A DNA stretch of 64,000 nt from Sindora glabra (Eukaryota > Streptophyta > Magnoliopsida > Fabales > Fabaceae). The stretch covers positions 88,808,895-88,872,894 of the forward strand of contig CM035226.1 of the NCBI GenBank assembly GCA_020226215.1, read 5' to 3'. Shown piece by piece: positions 38,641 to 49,760 of the stretch (within the stretch, counting starts at the first letter, position 1; each line of letters begins with the position of its first letter). The position numbers were made by a program, and so were the translations under genes. The notes beneath the pieces are model-generated. The model did no database searches. It saw only the letters and a program-made list of their open reading frames with translations, and was not told where the DNA came from.

Positions 38641-39255
38641 GGGTGCTTAACGAGTCAGAAGCCCATAGGCTAAATGGATTGACCTGAGGGTTTTTTTGGG
38701 ATTGGACTTTTCAAAATTAAACATATTAAAGGCCTAAATGGTTAATCTATGCAAGCTGCAGACCAAAATAAGCCAGTTCTATATAGATCATGCTGATTTG
38801 TGGGCATAAATAGGCTAACTCATTTTTTTAAAAATATTTTGTATTTAATAATTTAAATAATATTTACATTTAAAAAATAATTTATTTATTATTTTTACAT
38901 TATAACTTAATATAAAATACAATTCGATTATTAAAAAATTAAACATAAATACTCAAAATAATTAAATATAATAAAAATAAAAATAAATAATGAAATTAAT
39001 GAATATAAAAAATAAAATTTATAAATATAAAAATAAAATAATAAATATAATAAATATAATAAATAATAAATAATAAAATATAAATTAAAATTAAAAAAAT
39101 GGGTTGGCCCGCGAACAATCTAGCAAGCTTGTAGACTAGGTTGGGGTTAGCTAAAATGGACCCATTTAAAAATGGGCCCAAATGAACTGAGCCTAAATAG
39201 ACCAAGCCCGTGTAAATTTTAGCTTGGTTTGGTTCAGCTCATCTATTAAGCCCCC
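38641..39255. mobile_element. Small TIR element copy 2, nested inside MULE 1
   Basis: Begins GGGTGCTTAA (38641) and ends TTAAGCCCCC (39255), one mismatch to a perfect inverted repeat and the same termini as 2480-2790. Near the right end it shares AAATGAACTGAGCCTAAA, ACCAAGCCC and CTATTAAGC with copy 1. The centre (38820-39100) is an A/T-only expansion that accounts for the greater length (615 against 311 bases). GGATAA occurs outside both ends, but not as a clean target duplication. Confidence 0.65.
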
Positions 39256-39833
39256 TTAAGGATAAGGTGTCTTTTATAGCCAAACATAAAGTGAAGTCTT
39301 TATTTTATCTAAATAATAGTTAAGAAATTCAAATGAACCTTTAATTTAGGTTTTGTCATCACCTAAAATATTGGAATTTTATTCTCATATGTGAAGTGTA
39401 AACCTACATAAGGAAGTGATCTCTACAGATCTTAGTATCCATTATAAGCTTACTTCTTCATGTAAGGAACATAAAAATAATAATGTTAATAGAAAGCGAA
39501 ATTTTTGCTTAGGAAATGCTTATTGTCTCTTTTCATTTTAATTAATAAATAAGCATGTGATACCTTAGGATATAGGAATTTAACATCATGTGTCCATTAG
39601 GTGTTAAAGTAGAAGAGTTTGAAACATCATGGAAAAAACAAACATTTCAAATAAGGAAAATTTGATCTAGATGTCATATGAATAGACTTGGCAACTATAA
39701 TTTAGATATACATATCCAACTACTAATTAAAATGTTAATGTCTTTATTTCATATTTGTTAGTCTAATGCTCTATTTCGTTAGTTTATTTTTTTTTTGTCT
39801 AATGCTTTGTGCTTTGTCATTTTAGATTTGAAG

Positions 39834-42800
39834 ATGGAGGTCTTCCACTATTTTTACATTAAACATAATAACAAGCAATTTGCCATTGACCACATTGACC
39901 CAAATAGGTATAGTTATATTGATCTTATAGAGGATATACACTAATTGGTGTTACTTGACATTCCCACCAGTGAAAGTGTGACCTTCATTGTGAAATGCAT
40001 GATTCCTAACAAAAAATTAGTCATTTGAGCTATACATTAACATTGATTTGATGGATATGTTCAACATATATGCTAATAGTTCTAAAATTTACTTGCAAGT
40101 TACCAATATTAAAGTAACTCAACCTATTTCTATTAATGAAGGAATTCCTTCCCATGATGATGAAAGGCAAGGGGGTGTGATACGGATGAGGTTAGAGGTG
40201 AATGCTTATACACTAAGAGTGAAGATGAAGATGTAGAATATTATGCTAAGGTGCAACATGATGAAGATAGTGATTTTGAGATAAAAAGCCAAGATAGTGG
40301 TCTTGAGATAGAAAGTGAAGATAGTGGTTTTAAAGAAAATAGTTTGAAGTAAAGTGAAGATGGCGAGTCTGATCCAAAAATAGAGTTAGATGAGGGGAAA
40401 ATTTTATAAATAGTAGTGATGCTGACCCAAATGGATTGAAGTGATTGCTATGAATAAAAATATGAAAGGAAAAAGTTCTAAATATGGTGATGATGGAAAA
40501 GTTTAGCTAAAGGAGTATTTGATAATCACGAATGTGCATAACTATAGGGTTGTATTAAGGAATTTTATTATACAAGAGAACTTTTATATCATTAAAGTGA
40601 AGAATGAGAAAAGTAAATGTACTTCTATTTATGCTCCAAAGGGGTGCACTTGGAAAGTTCATGTATCTTCAATGCTGGATGGGACAATTTATATGATAAA
40701 AAAAAGTATAAGGTCACTCACACTTAGATGAAAAGACTTAAGAAGACAAATGCAACTTTAACATGAATAGCTAGAAAATTAGAAAGCTCTTTGAAGGCCA
40801 ATCCTACAATGAGTTATAAGTTAATGTATAATCACTTAAATGATAATTATGGAGTTAAGGCTCATCTTATGCTGCTATATAAGGCTAAAAGAAAGGCAAG
40901 AGAAGCAATTGAAGGAAATTATGCAACAAGCTACAAGAAAATACCTATATAAAGGTAATTATTGCTAGATAAAAATCTTGGAAATGTGGTGAAATTGGCT
41001 ATGGAGAAAGTTGCCCTTCATTTTTCTCCACAACTACTTTAAATGTCTATTTATCTAAGTGCTCACAAAAAATAATTTTTAAAAGATTGTAGACCATTTA
41101 TTGGTTTTAATGGCTGCCATTTAAAAGGCCTATATGATGGAGTATTACTAGCTACCATTTCCTTAGAAGCAAACAATGAATTGTTTCTAAGGGTATTTAT
41201 AGTTGTTGAAAAGGAGAGCAAAAAAAGTTAGAGCTTTTTCTTGCATTATCTGAAATCAACCATAAGAATAATAAACAAGGAGCAATAATTCATTTTCATG
41301 AGTGATAGGCAAAATGTACAATAATATGAATGCGACACTATCTTGAGTTATCTAATTTTTGTAATTTGCTAAATGAGCTAGCTTGTTTATGATTTATCTA
41401 AGCTTTGAGTTATTTTATGACAAAATCTAATTTGTGATAAAAAAAACTCAATGTTCAATAATATTTTTATGACTTACTTAATAAATTGCCATATGCTAAT
41501 TATTTAAAAGGCTTTTCTTTGTACTAATTATTATATTATTCTTTGTAAAGCCTACAATATGCTATGTCTGAGATATATCTAGAAGTTATGTAAAAAATTT
41601 ATGCAAATTACCTACTAAACAACTTCAAGGTTAAACATCCACTAGCTTTGTTAAGAGATTTTTTTCTATATGGCAGTGAAAGCTCCAAGGGAGTTCTTAT
41701 TTAACCAAGTAATGGAGAAGATGCAAAAGTTAGATAGTGAAGCATACAAATACCTTATGAAAATTACAGTGTCCAAGTGATCCAAGCATGCATTCAACAA
41801 AATAATCCAAAGTTTACATGTCATTAATAGTTATTATGAATTTTTAATAAATGGATTGACAAGTTAAGAGATAATCCTATTACTACATTGGTTAATAAGT
41901 TATGGGCCAAGATCTTGATTAGTTTTGTAAAAAATATTAGCATGGCATGAATTAGTAGTATCAACTTTGGGCATGAATTGTAAAAAAGTTAGGTTTAATA
42001 TTAGACAATGGTAGATATTGTATGGTTTATGCAATTGATAAGGGTCAATATGAGGTTCAAGATGGTTTCACACAGTTTATTATGTACTTAATTAAAAAAA
42101 ATGCACTTGTATGGAGTGGGCAATCATAAGATTACCATGCAAACACAAAGCCATTGTTGTCACCATGGCTAAAGGAAATATTGAAGACTATTACCATGAA
42201 TATTATAGAAAAGAAATGTATTTGAAAGCCTACACTAATATGATCTCCTAACTTCTTGTTATTAATAATTTATCTCAAATTCATGTTTTTCCTTTACCAT
42301 TAACTAGACTAGTTAGCAAGCCAAAGACAAGTAGAAGAAGGCAACAAGGTGAGGTAACTCCTTCAGAGGTTGCTAAAAGAAATACTACTATCAAGTGTAG
42401 TAATTGCAAGTAGTTTGACTATAATATAAAGCATGCAAAGAACACCAATCAAGTCTAAGCAACAAAAGATTTCTATCAAGGCAGTTATAACTCATGGTGT
42501 TTAACACATAACACAAGATCTTAATCCAAAGAATATTGTATTACTGCATAACAAAGAGCCTTAAAACATTATAATGAAAAAAAGGTTAAAAAGGTGAAAA
42601 TGTTATCTCACTTCTTTTATTGTTGAAGTAAATTTGGTATAATTATTATCTATCTTTTACTATTAAAGTAGATATGATGTTTTAGAGTATTACTAAATCT
42701 TGTATGATTGTTACTTACTAACAATATTTTCTTGTAAAAATAAAATCTCAATCTATTGTGAATGCAACTAAAGTTACTATAAATAGAGCTGTAATTGTTG

Positions 42801-43032
42801 TAAGGAATAGCAACTAATTAATTTAAGTAAGCTCAAACAAGCTAACTCCTACAACTCAAGCATTTCAAAAAGGCCTAAGTAGTTCAAGGCATAAAAATCT
42901 AGGAGTAAGTACAATTAGGAAATTTACACAAACTAATGCTACAATAGCCACTGAAGTGAAGCAAAAGAGACCTTTCATGAAAACTATTGACCCTGCTTAG
43001 GTTGAGAAGAAAACAAGGTTAATGGTTGGTCT
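39834..43032 (+). pseudogene. MURA-like MULE transposase, decayed
   Basis: The frame opens MEVFHYFYIKH at 39834. It then follows the family order through several frames and stops. Around 40560-40720 is the N-terminal zinc-binding region (APKGCTWKVHVSSM). Around 41090-41260 is the MULE transposase domain (CRPFIGFNGCHLKGLYDG, then VVEKESK). Around 41820-41910 is NKWIDKLRDNPI. Around 42110-42230 is a SWIM-type finger remnant (IIRLPCKH...AKGNIEDYYHEYY). Around 42300-42430 are SKPKTSRRRQQGE and the zinc-knuckle remnant CSNCK...H. The first catalytic Asp, expected in G-x-DGCHLKG, is Asn here (AAT at 41109-41111). With its multiple stops and frameshifts the protein would be dead. Transposases of this class act in the nucleus on the element's terminal repeats. 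Confidence 0.85.
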
Positions 43033-43499
43033 AAGTGCAGCCATATGATATGGTCTTTAGATATAGAAATCCTTTACTTTTTTTATTTTACTTTATCCAA
43101 AGTTGTCCAGATACTATTAACCATAAATATTTTTTGGATGCTGGTTGTTTAAGCTTTCGACATGGAAAGCATGTATGTATTGGCTCTTCTAGTATAAATA
43201 TTTAGCCATCTTTTACTATATTATTATGGATTTTTTTGGATTAATTTTTTTTCCTTTAGCTGAACTATTTTTTCATCAAGAAGTTAAATAATAAATGGAG
43301 AAAAAATAAATAACACAAACATTTAATTAATTATATAATTTTATTACAAATGCAAACCTATAAATTACATATAACTAAAATTATATCATAGTTGTTAACC
43401 TTTAAAGATTATAGCTAGTATAAATATAAACAAAATAAGAGTACAAAATAGGAAAATCAGACTTATGGTAGTCTTTAAAGTGTTTACATGAGTCTTTTA

Positions 43500-43790
43500 C
43501 ATCTTTAACTTAATTATGATCCTCCCAACTTCAATCTTTAGATCTTGAATATGCAATCTTTCTTGAAGTTCCACTCTTAGTTCTAGAACATTTTTAGTTG
43601 ATATAGGAGCACACCAATTAATAAACCTACATCCATTTTCACAACAATAATATTATTTGTTAGGATTTTTCTTTGAGTTAGAAATCTTCACAATAGCCTT
43701 TTGTCCACATTTGCATTTTTTTGCAAGATTTTTAACTCATCTTTGGCTCTATTATTGACACTTCCTAGACTAGCAACCATTTTCTAAGAA
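43500..43790 (-). pseudogene. GRF-type zinc finger fragment inside MULE 1
   Basis: On the minus strand the sequence reads KCKCGQKAIVKISNSKKNPNK, a stop (TAA), then YYCCENGCRFINWCAP, then a coiled-coil-like tail ELRVELQERLHIQDLKIEV. The spacing C-x-C ... NP ... YYCC ... C-x-FINW fits the zf-GRF domain (CxC ... NPxRxFYxC ... CxFFxW). An upstream MVASLGSVNN at about 43779 could be the start, in another frame. Short plant GRF proteins of this layout are often found near or inside MULEs, so this may be a captured or element-encoded second gene. One in-frame stop and a frameshift make it a pseudogene. Confidence 0.7.
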
Positions 43791-43952
43791 GAAAGAAAAA
43801 GAAGAATCAAAGTGAACTTAATAGGCTTTTTTATAAAGTGATGGGGCTAGTTTAAGCATTATGCAATATATTTTGACTGTTGATTAGTAACAAAATGTTT
43901 TAACAATTCCTTTAATGAAACTTTCATTTTGAAGTTAGTAGTAGTGAGTTTT

Positions 43953-44017
43953 CCAAATGTAAGGGAGGCCCATGTATATTTTCACATTATAGAGGAGGTT
44001 CATGTATTTTACTCTTT
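43953..44017 (-). repeat. MULE 1 right terminal inverted repeat
   Basis: Inverted partner of 37808-37875. A related terminus also occurs alone at 63470-63575. Confidence 0.8.
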
Positions 44018-44779
44018 AAGGTATCATAGTCATGGCCTTTCCTAAAAGGTGGGTAAGATGTAGAAGGGAGCTACTATCCACTTAATGATGGGCTCACAAC
44101 AGTGTATTTAGCACCAATTGAGCAGGTAAGTTTCTAAAAAAAAAAGGAAGAAAATAGGAATTTAACAAAAAAATAATTTCCACATATAATACATAGTAGA
44201 CAAGTAACATAAAGTAGAGGGTAAGATGTAAAATAATAAGTTGAAATATAAAGTTTTATGCTACAATGTAATTGCAACGTAACAATTTTAAACTACAAAA
44301 TTTCAATTTTAAAAATTTATACATTGTACAATCTTTTAAATATTTGTCACACGTGAATTTTATATAAATTAAAATATAATAATTAAAATGGTTAATATTC
44401 CCAAAATTTAAAGAACGTAAAATACTGAATAATTGTGTTATACAAGTCAAACTAATTTATTTTTAGTAGTTAAAATAGGTGATACTCCTAAATTTAAAAT
44501 AAAATAAAATAAAATGCTAACAATTTAAATAAATTTATGAATTATTTTTACAAAAATTTTAATTACTTTAAAACACATTGAACAAATTATAAAATGCTTT
44601 TAGTAAAATAATATTTAAAACACACAAAAAATTCATTTAAAAATAATGAGTTACAGACTATTACAACTGTAGGTGAGATAAAAATTAATTTTTTTTTTAT
44701 TTATAAGCTAACTTCTTTTATTTATTATTTTATTATATCCTTATTTTAGCCAAATTAATAAATTATAGTATTGAGATAA
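44018..44779. other. Non-coding part of duplicated block B right of MULE 1
   Basis: Collinear with about 18126-19150 of copy A, but shorter. About 100 bases after the insertion (44090-44130) do not align and may be local rearrangement. No gene. Confidence 0.45.
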
Positions 44780-45067
44780 AAAATTAGAAAGTTTTGCATC
44801 AACTCTTCTTTTGGTTACAAAAAGTTAAATGAGCTTGCAACATTGTTATTTTATTGCTACAAAATTTGAAACATTTTACAACAATGATATTTTACTGTTA
44901 CAAAATTGAACTATTTTTGCGACATGGACACTTTGTTGTTGCAAAGTGTATATTGTTGTATCCTCTTTGCAACAGAACAAGATATTGTTACTAAAAGGAT
45001 AGTATTAGCAACAAAAATTAAAATTGATGCAATTTTATTGATGCAAAATCCTTATTTTCTTGTAGTG
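44780..45067. mobile_element. CACTA-type 3' terminus remnant (copy B)
   Basis: Ends TTTTCTTGTAGTG at 45067, a good CACTA terminus. Subterminal TTGCAA(C) words repeat upstream: GTTGTTGCAAAGTGTATATT, CTTTGCAACAG. Counterpart of 19150-19418. Confidence 0.55.
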
Positions 45068-45609
45068 TGTGAAAATGTGCATTCATCAATTGAGTCATAT
45101 CTATTTTTTATGATACATGTTGATAGCCTTAAACTAGATATCAACGTGGAGACAATTAAAGAAACTTAATGGCCTTAAGCATTTGAATGCTTAAAAAATT
45201 GAATGGTCAAATATTTTAATAATTTTTGATCAAATACTATCTTTAACTTAAATAGTTCACTTTATAATTATTTATTTTAATACTATCTTTTTAACTTTAA
45301 CTATTAAATATAACATTTAATGATGACAATTTTTTCACCTCTCATATAAAAATATTAACTTTTAATATATAAACACATTCTTATAATCATTAAATAAAAT
45401 AAACTGAGTAGTGTCAATCAATTCCAAATTATCATGTATAATTTGTAAAGATATAGCAAGCAGCAAGAAGTCAAGTGATGACACTTTTCTTTTCTAATGG
45501 GATTTTTTCTCCATTAATCATTAATCGAATGTTGAAATATAATCCAACGGAATTATTGATTTTACCATGCCATTTGGAAGCCCCCTTACTTCCCCATCCA
45601 ACTTAAAAA

Positions 45610-45771
45610 CTAAGTATTGTATTTTTTGGAATTAGGAAGAGGCGTGCCATTTAAGAAGTGCTTGACCAAAGAAAGAGATCTTTCTGGCTGATAGCTTGGA
45701 ACTTGATGCCCTGCTTCTCTCACTGTGGCAAAAGTTAGTCCTCCTTTGTATACTTGTGTGTATCCACCAAC
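45610..45771 (-). pseudogene. SCPL copy B: catalytic-His exon
   Basis: Open from the acceptor CACAG (at 45772) to a TAG after NSKKYNT. It carries [10 protein letters not shown] and [14 protein letters not shown]. It is four codons longer than copy A because copy A has an earlier stop. Confidence 0.9.
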
Positions 45772-46433
45772 CTGTGTTACATGATTTTTTTTTATTTTCA
45801 AAATACTCTCTTTTGTGCACAAAATTTATTTTCTTACATAGGATTGAGTCCTAATTCGATGTCAATAAATTTTTTTCTTGGAATAATTAAAAAATATTGA
45901 AAATTTTAGAATAAATTAATAAGTACTTTTCCATGATACTAATAGTGTTTTTTTAGCAATTATTTTACTACATGACTTAATTACATGATTTATTTTAACT
46001 AAATCTTTATAATTTTATTTTAGGTATTTTCCATAGTGTGTACTCAAAGATTTTGCAAGTTTACAAAAGCTTGGTATCAAAGTTGTAACTTTATACAAAA
46101 TCTTACAAAATTTACAAAAACTATAGTATTGTGCGGATTTTGAATGTAATATGTGCGTAAAAATTGCACCTCTAGTTAACATTTCATGAAATTTTTTAAA
46201 AAAATATCATATTTTTATATAAAATTGAAATTTTAAATAAAACTATAAAAATATTTAAAAAAAATTATAAAAATTACAAGTGCATACTAAATTATAACGG
46301 TTCTAATTGTTATTCGGTTAACAACTTCAAAATTTTTTTCAATATGATTATGCAAGTAATTATAATATGTGTTTTCATTAACTAAAAAATAAAAGAAAAA
46401 TTATTTTAGTACTATTTATTAATTGGTAGTTAC

Positions 46434-46539
46434 CTCTCCAAAAAGGAACCAAGGATGCCATTCAGTCTCCACATGAAGTTTCATCTTCTCAATTGAATAC
46501 TTTGTTGATGTGACTGGCAACCTACCATCAATGTCTTCG
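46434..46539 (-). pseudogene. SCPL copy B: catalytic-Asp exon with lost splice acceptor
   Basis: 106 bases, open: DIDGRLPVTSTKYSIEKM, then VETEWHPWFLFGE, then donor GAG|GTAACT. Copy A reads ATGCAG|CGGGGAC at the 3' splice site. Here it is ATACAA|CGAAGAC, so the AG is lost and the Gly of SGD becomes Glu. All three differences are G-to-A on the coding strand. Confidence 0.88.
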
Positions 46540-47511
46540 TTGTATATTCAAAACTTATAATAATTGATTAGAAATATATAAAACTTGAGGTTAAAATTGT
46601 AAAGTCAGAGAAGCCAAAATTGATAATAAGACTCAAAGTATTGGTCATATTTAGAATCATATATAGTTTAAATTTCTCCTTATACCTTTATTGTTTGATT
46701 GTAACTATCATTAATTATGCTTAACATAACTTATGATTAAGTCATTTTCATTGTCTTGTTAAACATGCGTATGATAATTGAATTTTGAATATTTCTTTTT
46801 ATACTATTATAAAGGGCAAAACTAGATAAAAAAATGATGAAAGGTTAAAGTATAAATATTAAAGAATTATATAAAAATTTAAAATTTTTGGAAGGACTAA
46901 ATGTATAAAAAGGTAAAAACTTTAAGTTTAACATAGAAAAATTTATATGATTTCTTGAAGTTTGAGGGGGTTTTAATTTCAATGAGGCTTGCCTTCGGCT
47001 ATTATGTTTTAAAAAATGGATACTGTATATAATGATTTACATTTTTAATACCTTCATAATTAATAAATTATGATCCATAAAGGCTGGTTTTTATCTAAAT
47101 AATGCAAGTTTTTGAGTCACTCTTGTACATGACTCTTATATAATTTTTTAGGTGACAAAAAGTAAATTAAATTAAAACAAATGAATCTAATTTAACTCTC
47201 ATTATGTCATGTTTACTATTGTAAATATAATTATGAGAAAATTAACTCCGAAATTATATGTATTTTAATGCGCGCGTATACATTCATTAATTTTTATAAA
47301 ATTTCATATACAATTATGAAAATCATTTAAAATATTCACATTAAAATATTAAAACATGTAAATTGACTCTCGAGTCTGGATGCAACCCCTAAATAACTAA
47401 GTAAAATATAATTGTGGAAATAAGCGTGCCGGTATAAAAAAAAGGCACACATCAAAATAACAAAAAGAAAGAATGACAAATATAAGTCTTAAAAATGATC
47501 ATAATTTTTAC

Positions 47512-47719
47512 CTGAAAATCCATACTCGTAGGCCATTAGAAAGGAATTCATGTAAAGGGGGAGAATTGTTGAAGGGCTGTCAAGTCAGTTAGATATGACA
47601 TCGCTACAACGCTCCCAATCATGTGTGAGTTTGGTGACATTGGCATGCAGTGCTTCTTGTACATCTGCCCGGTTCATATATGCATGCACATAATTGTCAC
47701 TGCATGGATCAAAGATTGT
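47512..47719 (-). pseudogene. SCPL copy B: central exon
   Basis: Encodes [40 protein letters not shown], then a TGA and a 1 bp deletion near ILPL relative to copy A (208 against 209 bases). The splice sites TTGCAG and CAG|GTAAAA look normal. Confidence 0.88.
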
Positions 47720-48369
47720 CTGCAATACAAAATTTAACACTCCATTACTATTTTTTTTTTAAATTTAAGTAGCTAATATTGTCATGAATTAAACAAAAGG
47801 TCACATTTATAGATAATGACTTCACAATTACATCCCTTTATTTTAATAGATTTACACTTATTTCCTTAATTCTTCGATTTTTATATTACACTTGCTTCCA
47901 TATAGCCAAAAAAAGGAAAAGAAAAGTGAATTTATGTTTTCAAATTTCATGTAATTATGTAGGATACTTTAATGTGAGGAGAAAAAACTTTAAAGATAAT
48001 AAAATACAAATTATTAATAATTTTAGTACAAGGAAATCTTTCAAGTTTCTAAGTAAATTATATTCAATTTCTATGAAATTTGTCCTAATTACAGTTCACT
48101 ATTCAAGTTTCAAAAATATATGCTTACTTTCCCCTTTTTACAACATGAATTATGTGTGTATACTTCTAAAAATAAAATAGTGCAAGTATAATTGGGGCAA
48201 GTCATTGAAAATGTGAATATAATTTACCTTAACTTTGGAGGATTATATATGTATTTCTTTAAAATGTTCATATATAAAAAAATTTTGTTGAAAAAATTAA
48301 ATGGTCATACCCTAAAATATGGATTATGCCCACTTTTGAATTGTTTGAGTTAATTTGTGAGAAACTTAC

Positions 48370-48630
48370 AGAGATTTTCTTGGAATGAATTGTGAGATTG
48401 GAACTCTGGCACAAAGAAGCATAAATGTTGTAGATGTTAATGAAGCTGGCATCTTTGCTTGCTTCATCTGCGGCTGCATAACATTTTTTATTCTGATCAG
48501 TTGCTTCGGGGGAGAAATTACAAAATTTACGGATATTTGATGCTGTTTCCTCTGAGATTATGGCATGTGAATTTAGGAAATCATATATTCCTATAATGTC
48601 CGATTCGGCATCGAGCGCTGCATTTCCAAC
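48370..48630 (-). pseudogene. SCPL: VGNA exon (absent from copy A)
   Basis: 261 bases, fully open, flanked by TGTAG (acceptor at 48631) and TCT|GTAAGT (donor). It contains the conserved VGNA start, SHAIISEET, Cys-containing KFCNFSP and YNIYASLC. The region just upstream of its acceptor is the left edge of MULE 2. Only 13 bases separate the exon from the element. Confidence 0.92.
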
Positions 48631-48643
48631 CTACATGTATAAG

Positions 48644-48730
48644 AGAAAATAACGGATAAAATACCATTTTAACATTTTTTACGAAACTTATTTTCGTTTT
48701 ACCGTCCTTTCAAAACTTATTACCAAAATA
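48644..48730 (+). repeat. MULE 2 left terminal inverted repeat
   Basis: Contains CGGATAAAATACCATTTTAA, TTCGTTTTACCGTC and TATTACCAAAATACGCACGG. Pairs with 58187-58282. Confidence 0.82.
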
Positions 48731-48845
48731 CGCACGGAGGGGGGAGGCGTCATTTGGGTTGGCGCCATGTGGGGGGGCGCCATCCAGGATGGCGCCTCTG
48801 GCAACCTTTGAGGGCGCCATTCAAGGTGGCGCCCTCGGTCCCATT
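48731..48845. repeat. MULE 2 left subterminal GGCGCC array
   Basis: About six GGCGCC or GGCGTC words, several as TGGCGCC and GGCGCCAT(C/T), alternating in direction, in a GC-rich island within DNA that is otherwise very AT-rich. It mirrors the array at 58020-58190. Confidence 0.85.
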
Positions 48846-49527
48846 TTTTTCAATTTTTCCTTTCAAAAATAATTAATTTTGATATCATTTAAAAATTAAA
48901 ATTTTAAAAATAAATAATATATAATTGTGGCTCAAAATAAATTTTTGAAAATAAATTACTCATTTTATAATTATATTTGATGTCATATAAAAATATGTCA
49001 ACTCCACTTTGATATCTAATATATAAATTTATTATAGAAATTAAATAAGAAAGTAGTAAATGATAATAATATAATGAATAAAAATAATAAATATTTAGTA
49101 AATAATTAAATATTATTTTAAAAATATAGGATCAATAAAGAATAATTACGTAATTTATATTAATGTCTCTCAAAATCTGATCCAATGACACTTAATATTT
49201 ATCAATTTTTAAAATTATAAACTTCCAACGTTTGGAATTATATTATTACAAGTAATTATTTAATATGTTATTACACATAAGTAAATTTATTGAATTATTC
49301 AATAATATTCTTTATTTACGAACTTGAAGATTGTTAAAAATGAAAAGAAATATAACGAAATAAATATATTTTTCTTATTTTGTATTTATTCCAATAATAT
49401 TCTTGTCACTTTATATTTATCTCAATAAAATTATTTTTTTTTGTAACAAAGTAAATGCAAAATGACGAGGTTGAAGATAGCTGAAAATTTAAAAAAAACT
49501 ATAATTTATTTTTTAAGAAACTATTTT
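48846..49527. other. AT-rich DNA between outer and inner left TIRs of MULE 2
   Basis: Non-coding. No gene or repeat recognised. Confidence 0.5.
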
Positions 49528-49760
49528 GGCGATAAGAGGAAAAAATACCGATTAACTATTTTTTAAGAAACTATTATTCGTTTTATTGTTCCTTATAAAA
49601 ATTTTATCGAAATAAACACAGAAGATACACACAGCGATGGAGAGACGCCAAATGGCATGTAGAAGTACAGTAGACGAAATGGCGTCGTTGGCGCTGAAAG
49701 GAAGGGACGGCAGGCGATATGGCACCTTTGGCCTACAGCACCCTCGCTCCTCATTTCTAA
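49528..49760 (+). repeat. Second, internal copy of the MULE 2 left terminus
   Basis: CGATAAGAGGAAAAAATACC, TTTTTTAAGAAACTATTATT and CGTTTTATTGTTCC (49530-49620) follow the left TIR at 48650-48730 almost word for word and in the same orientation. They are followed by a degenerate GACGCC / ATGGCGTCG / GGCGATATGGCACC stretch (49640-49740) like the subterminal array. It is more diverged than the outer copy. Confidence 0.75.

Larger units (their letters stand above)
37808..44017 (+). mobile_element. Mutator-like element 1 (6.2 kb), inserted in copy B only
   Basis: Long imperfect terminal inverted repeats bound it. The left begins GGGAGAGCAAAATACACATA and continues ACCTCTCCTC...GACAAAATTACAT...ACCTCTCC...ATTTGG (37808-37875). 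The right, read inverted, gives AAAGAGTAAAATACATGAAC, then CCTCCTCT...GAAAATATACATGG...CCTCCC...ATTTGG (44017-43953). Inside are a decayed MURA-type transposase on the plus strand, a GRF-zinc-finger fragment on the minus strand and a nested TIR element. The flanks match copy A on both sides (ACTTATCAAAATTAA left, AAGGTATCATAG right), so this is a true insertion relative to copy A, apart from about 50 bases of copy A that have no equivalent here. Confidence 0.85.
27582..48348 (+). repeat. Segmental duplication, copy B (20.8 kb including a 6.2 kb MULE)
   Basis: Direct repeat of 7935-22711. Order and orientation are preserved: minus LTR-like block, plus LTR-like block, dispersed repeats, CACTA remnant, SCPL exons. 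Differences from copy A are a 6.21 kb MULE insertion at 37808-44017, copy-specific microsatellites, loss of part of the TTGAC palindrome cluster near 29650, and many substitutions. Unlike copy A, the SCPL gene continues past the right boundary at 48348 into further exons. That identifies copy B as part of the parental locus. Confidence 0.9.
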
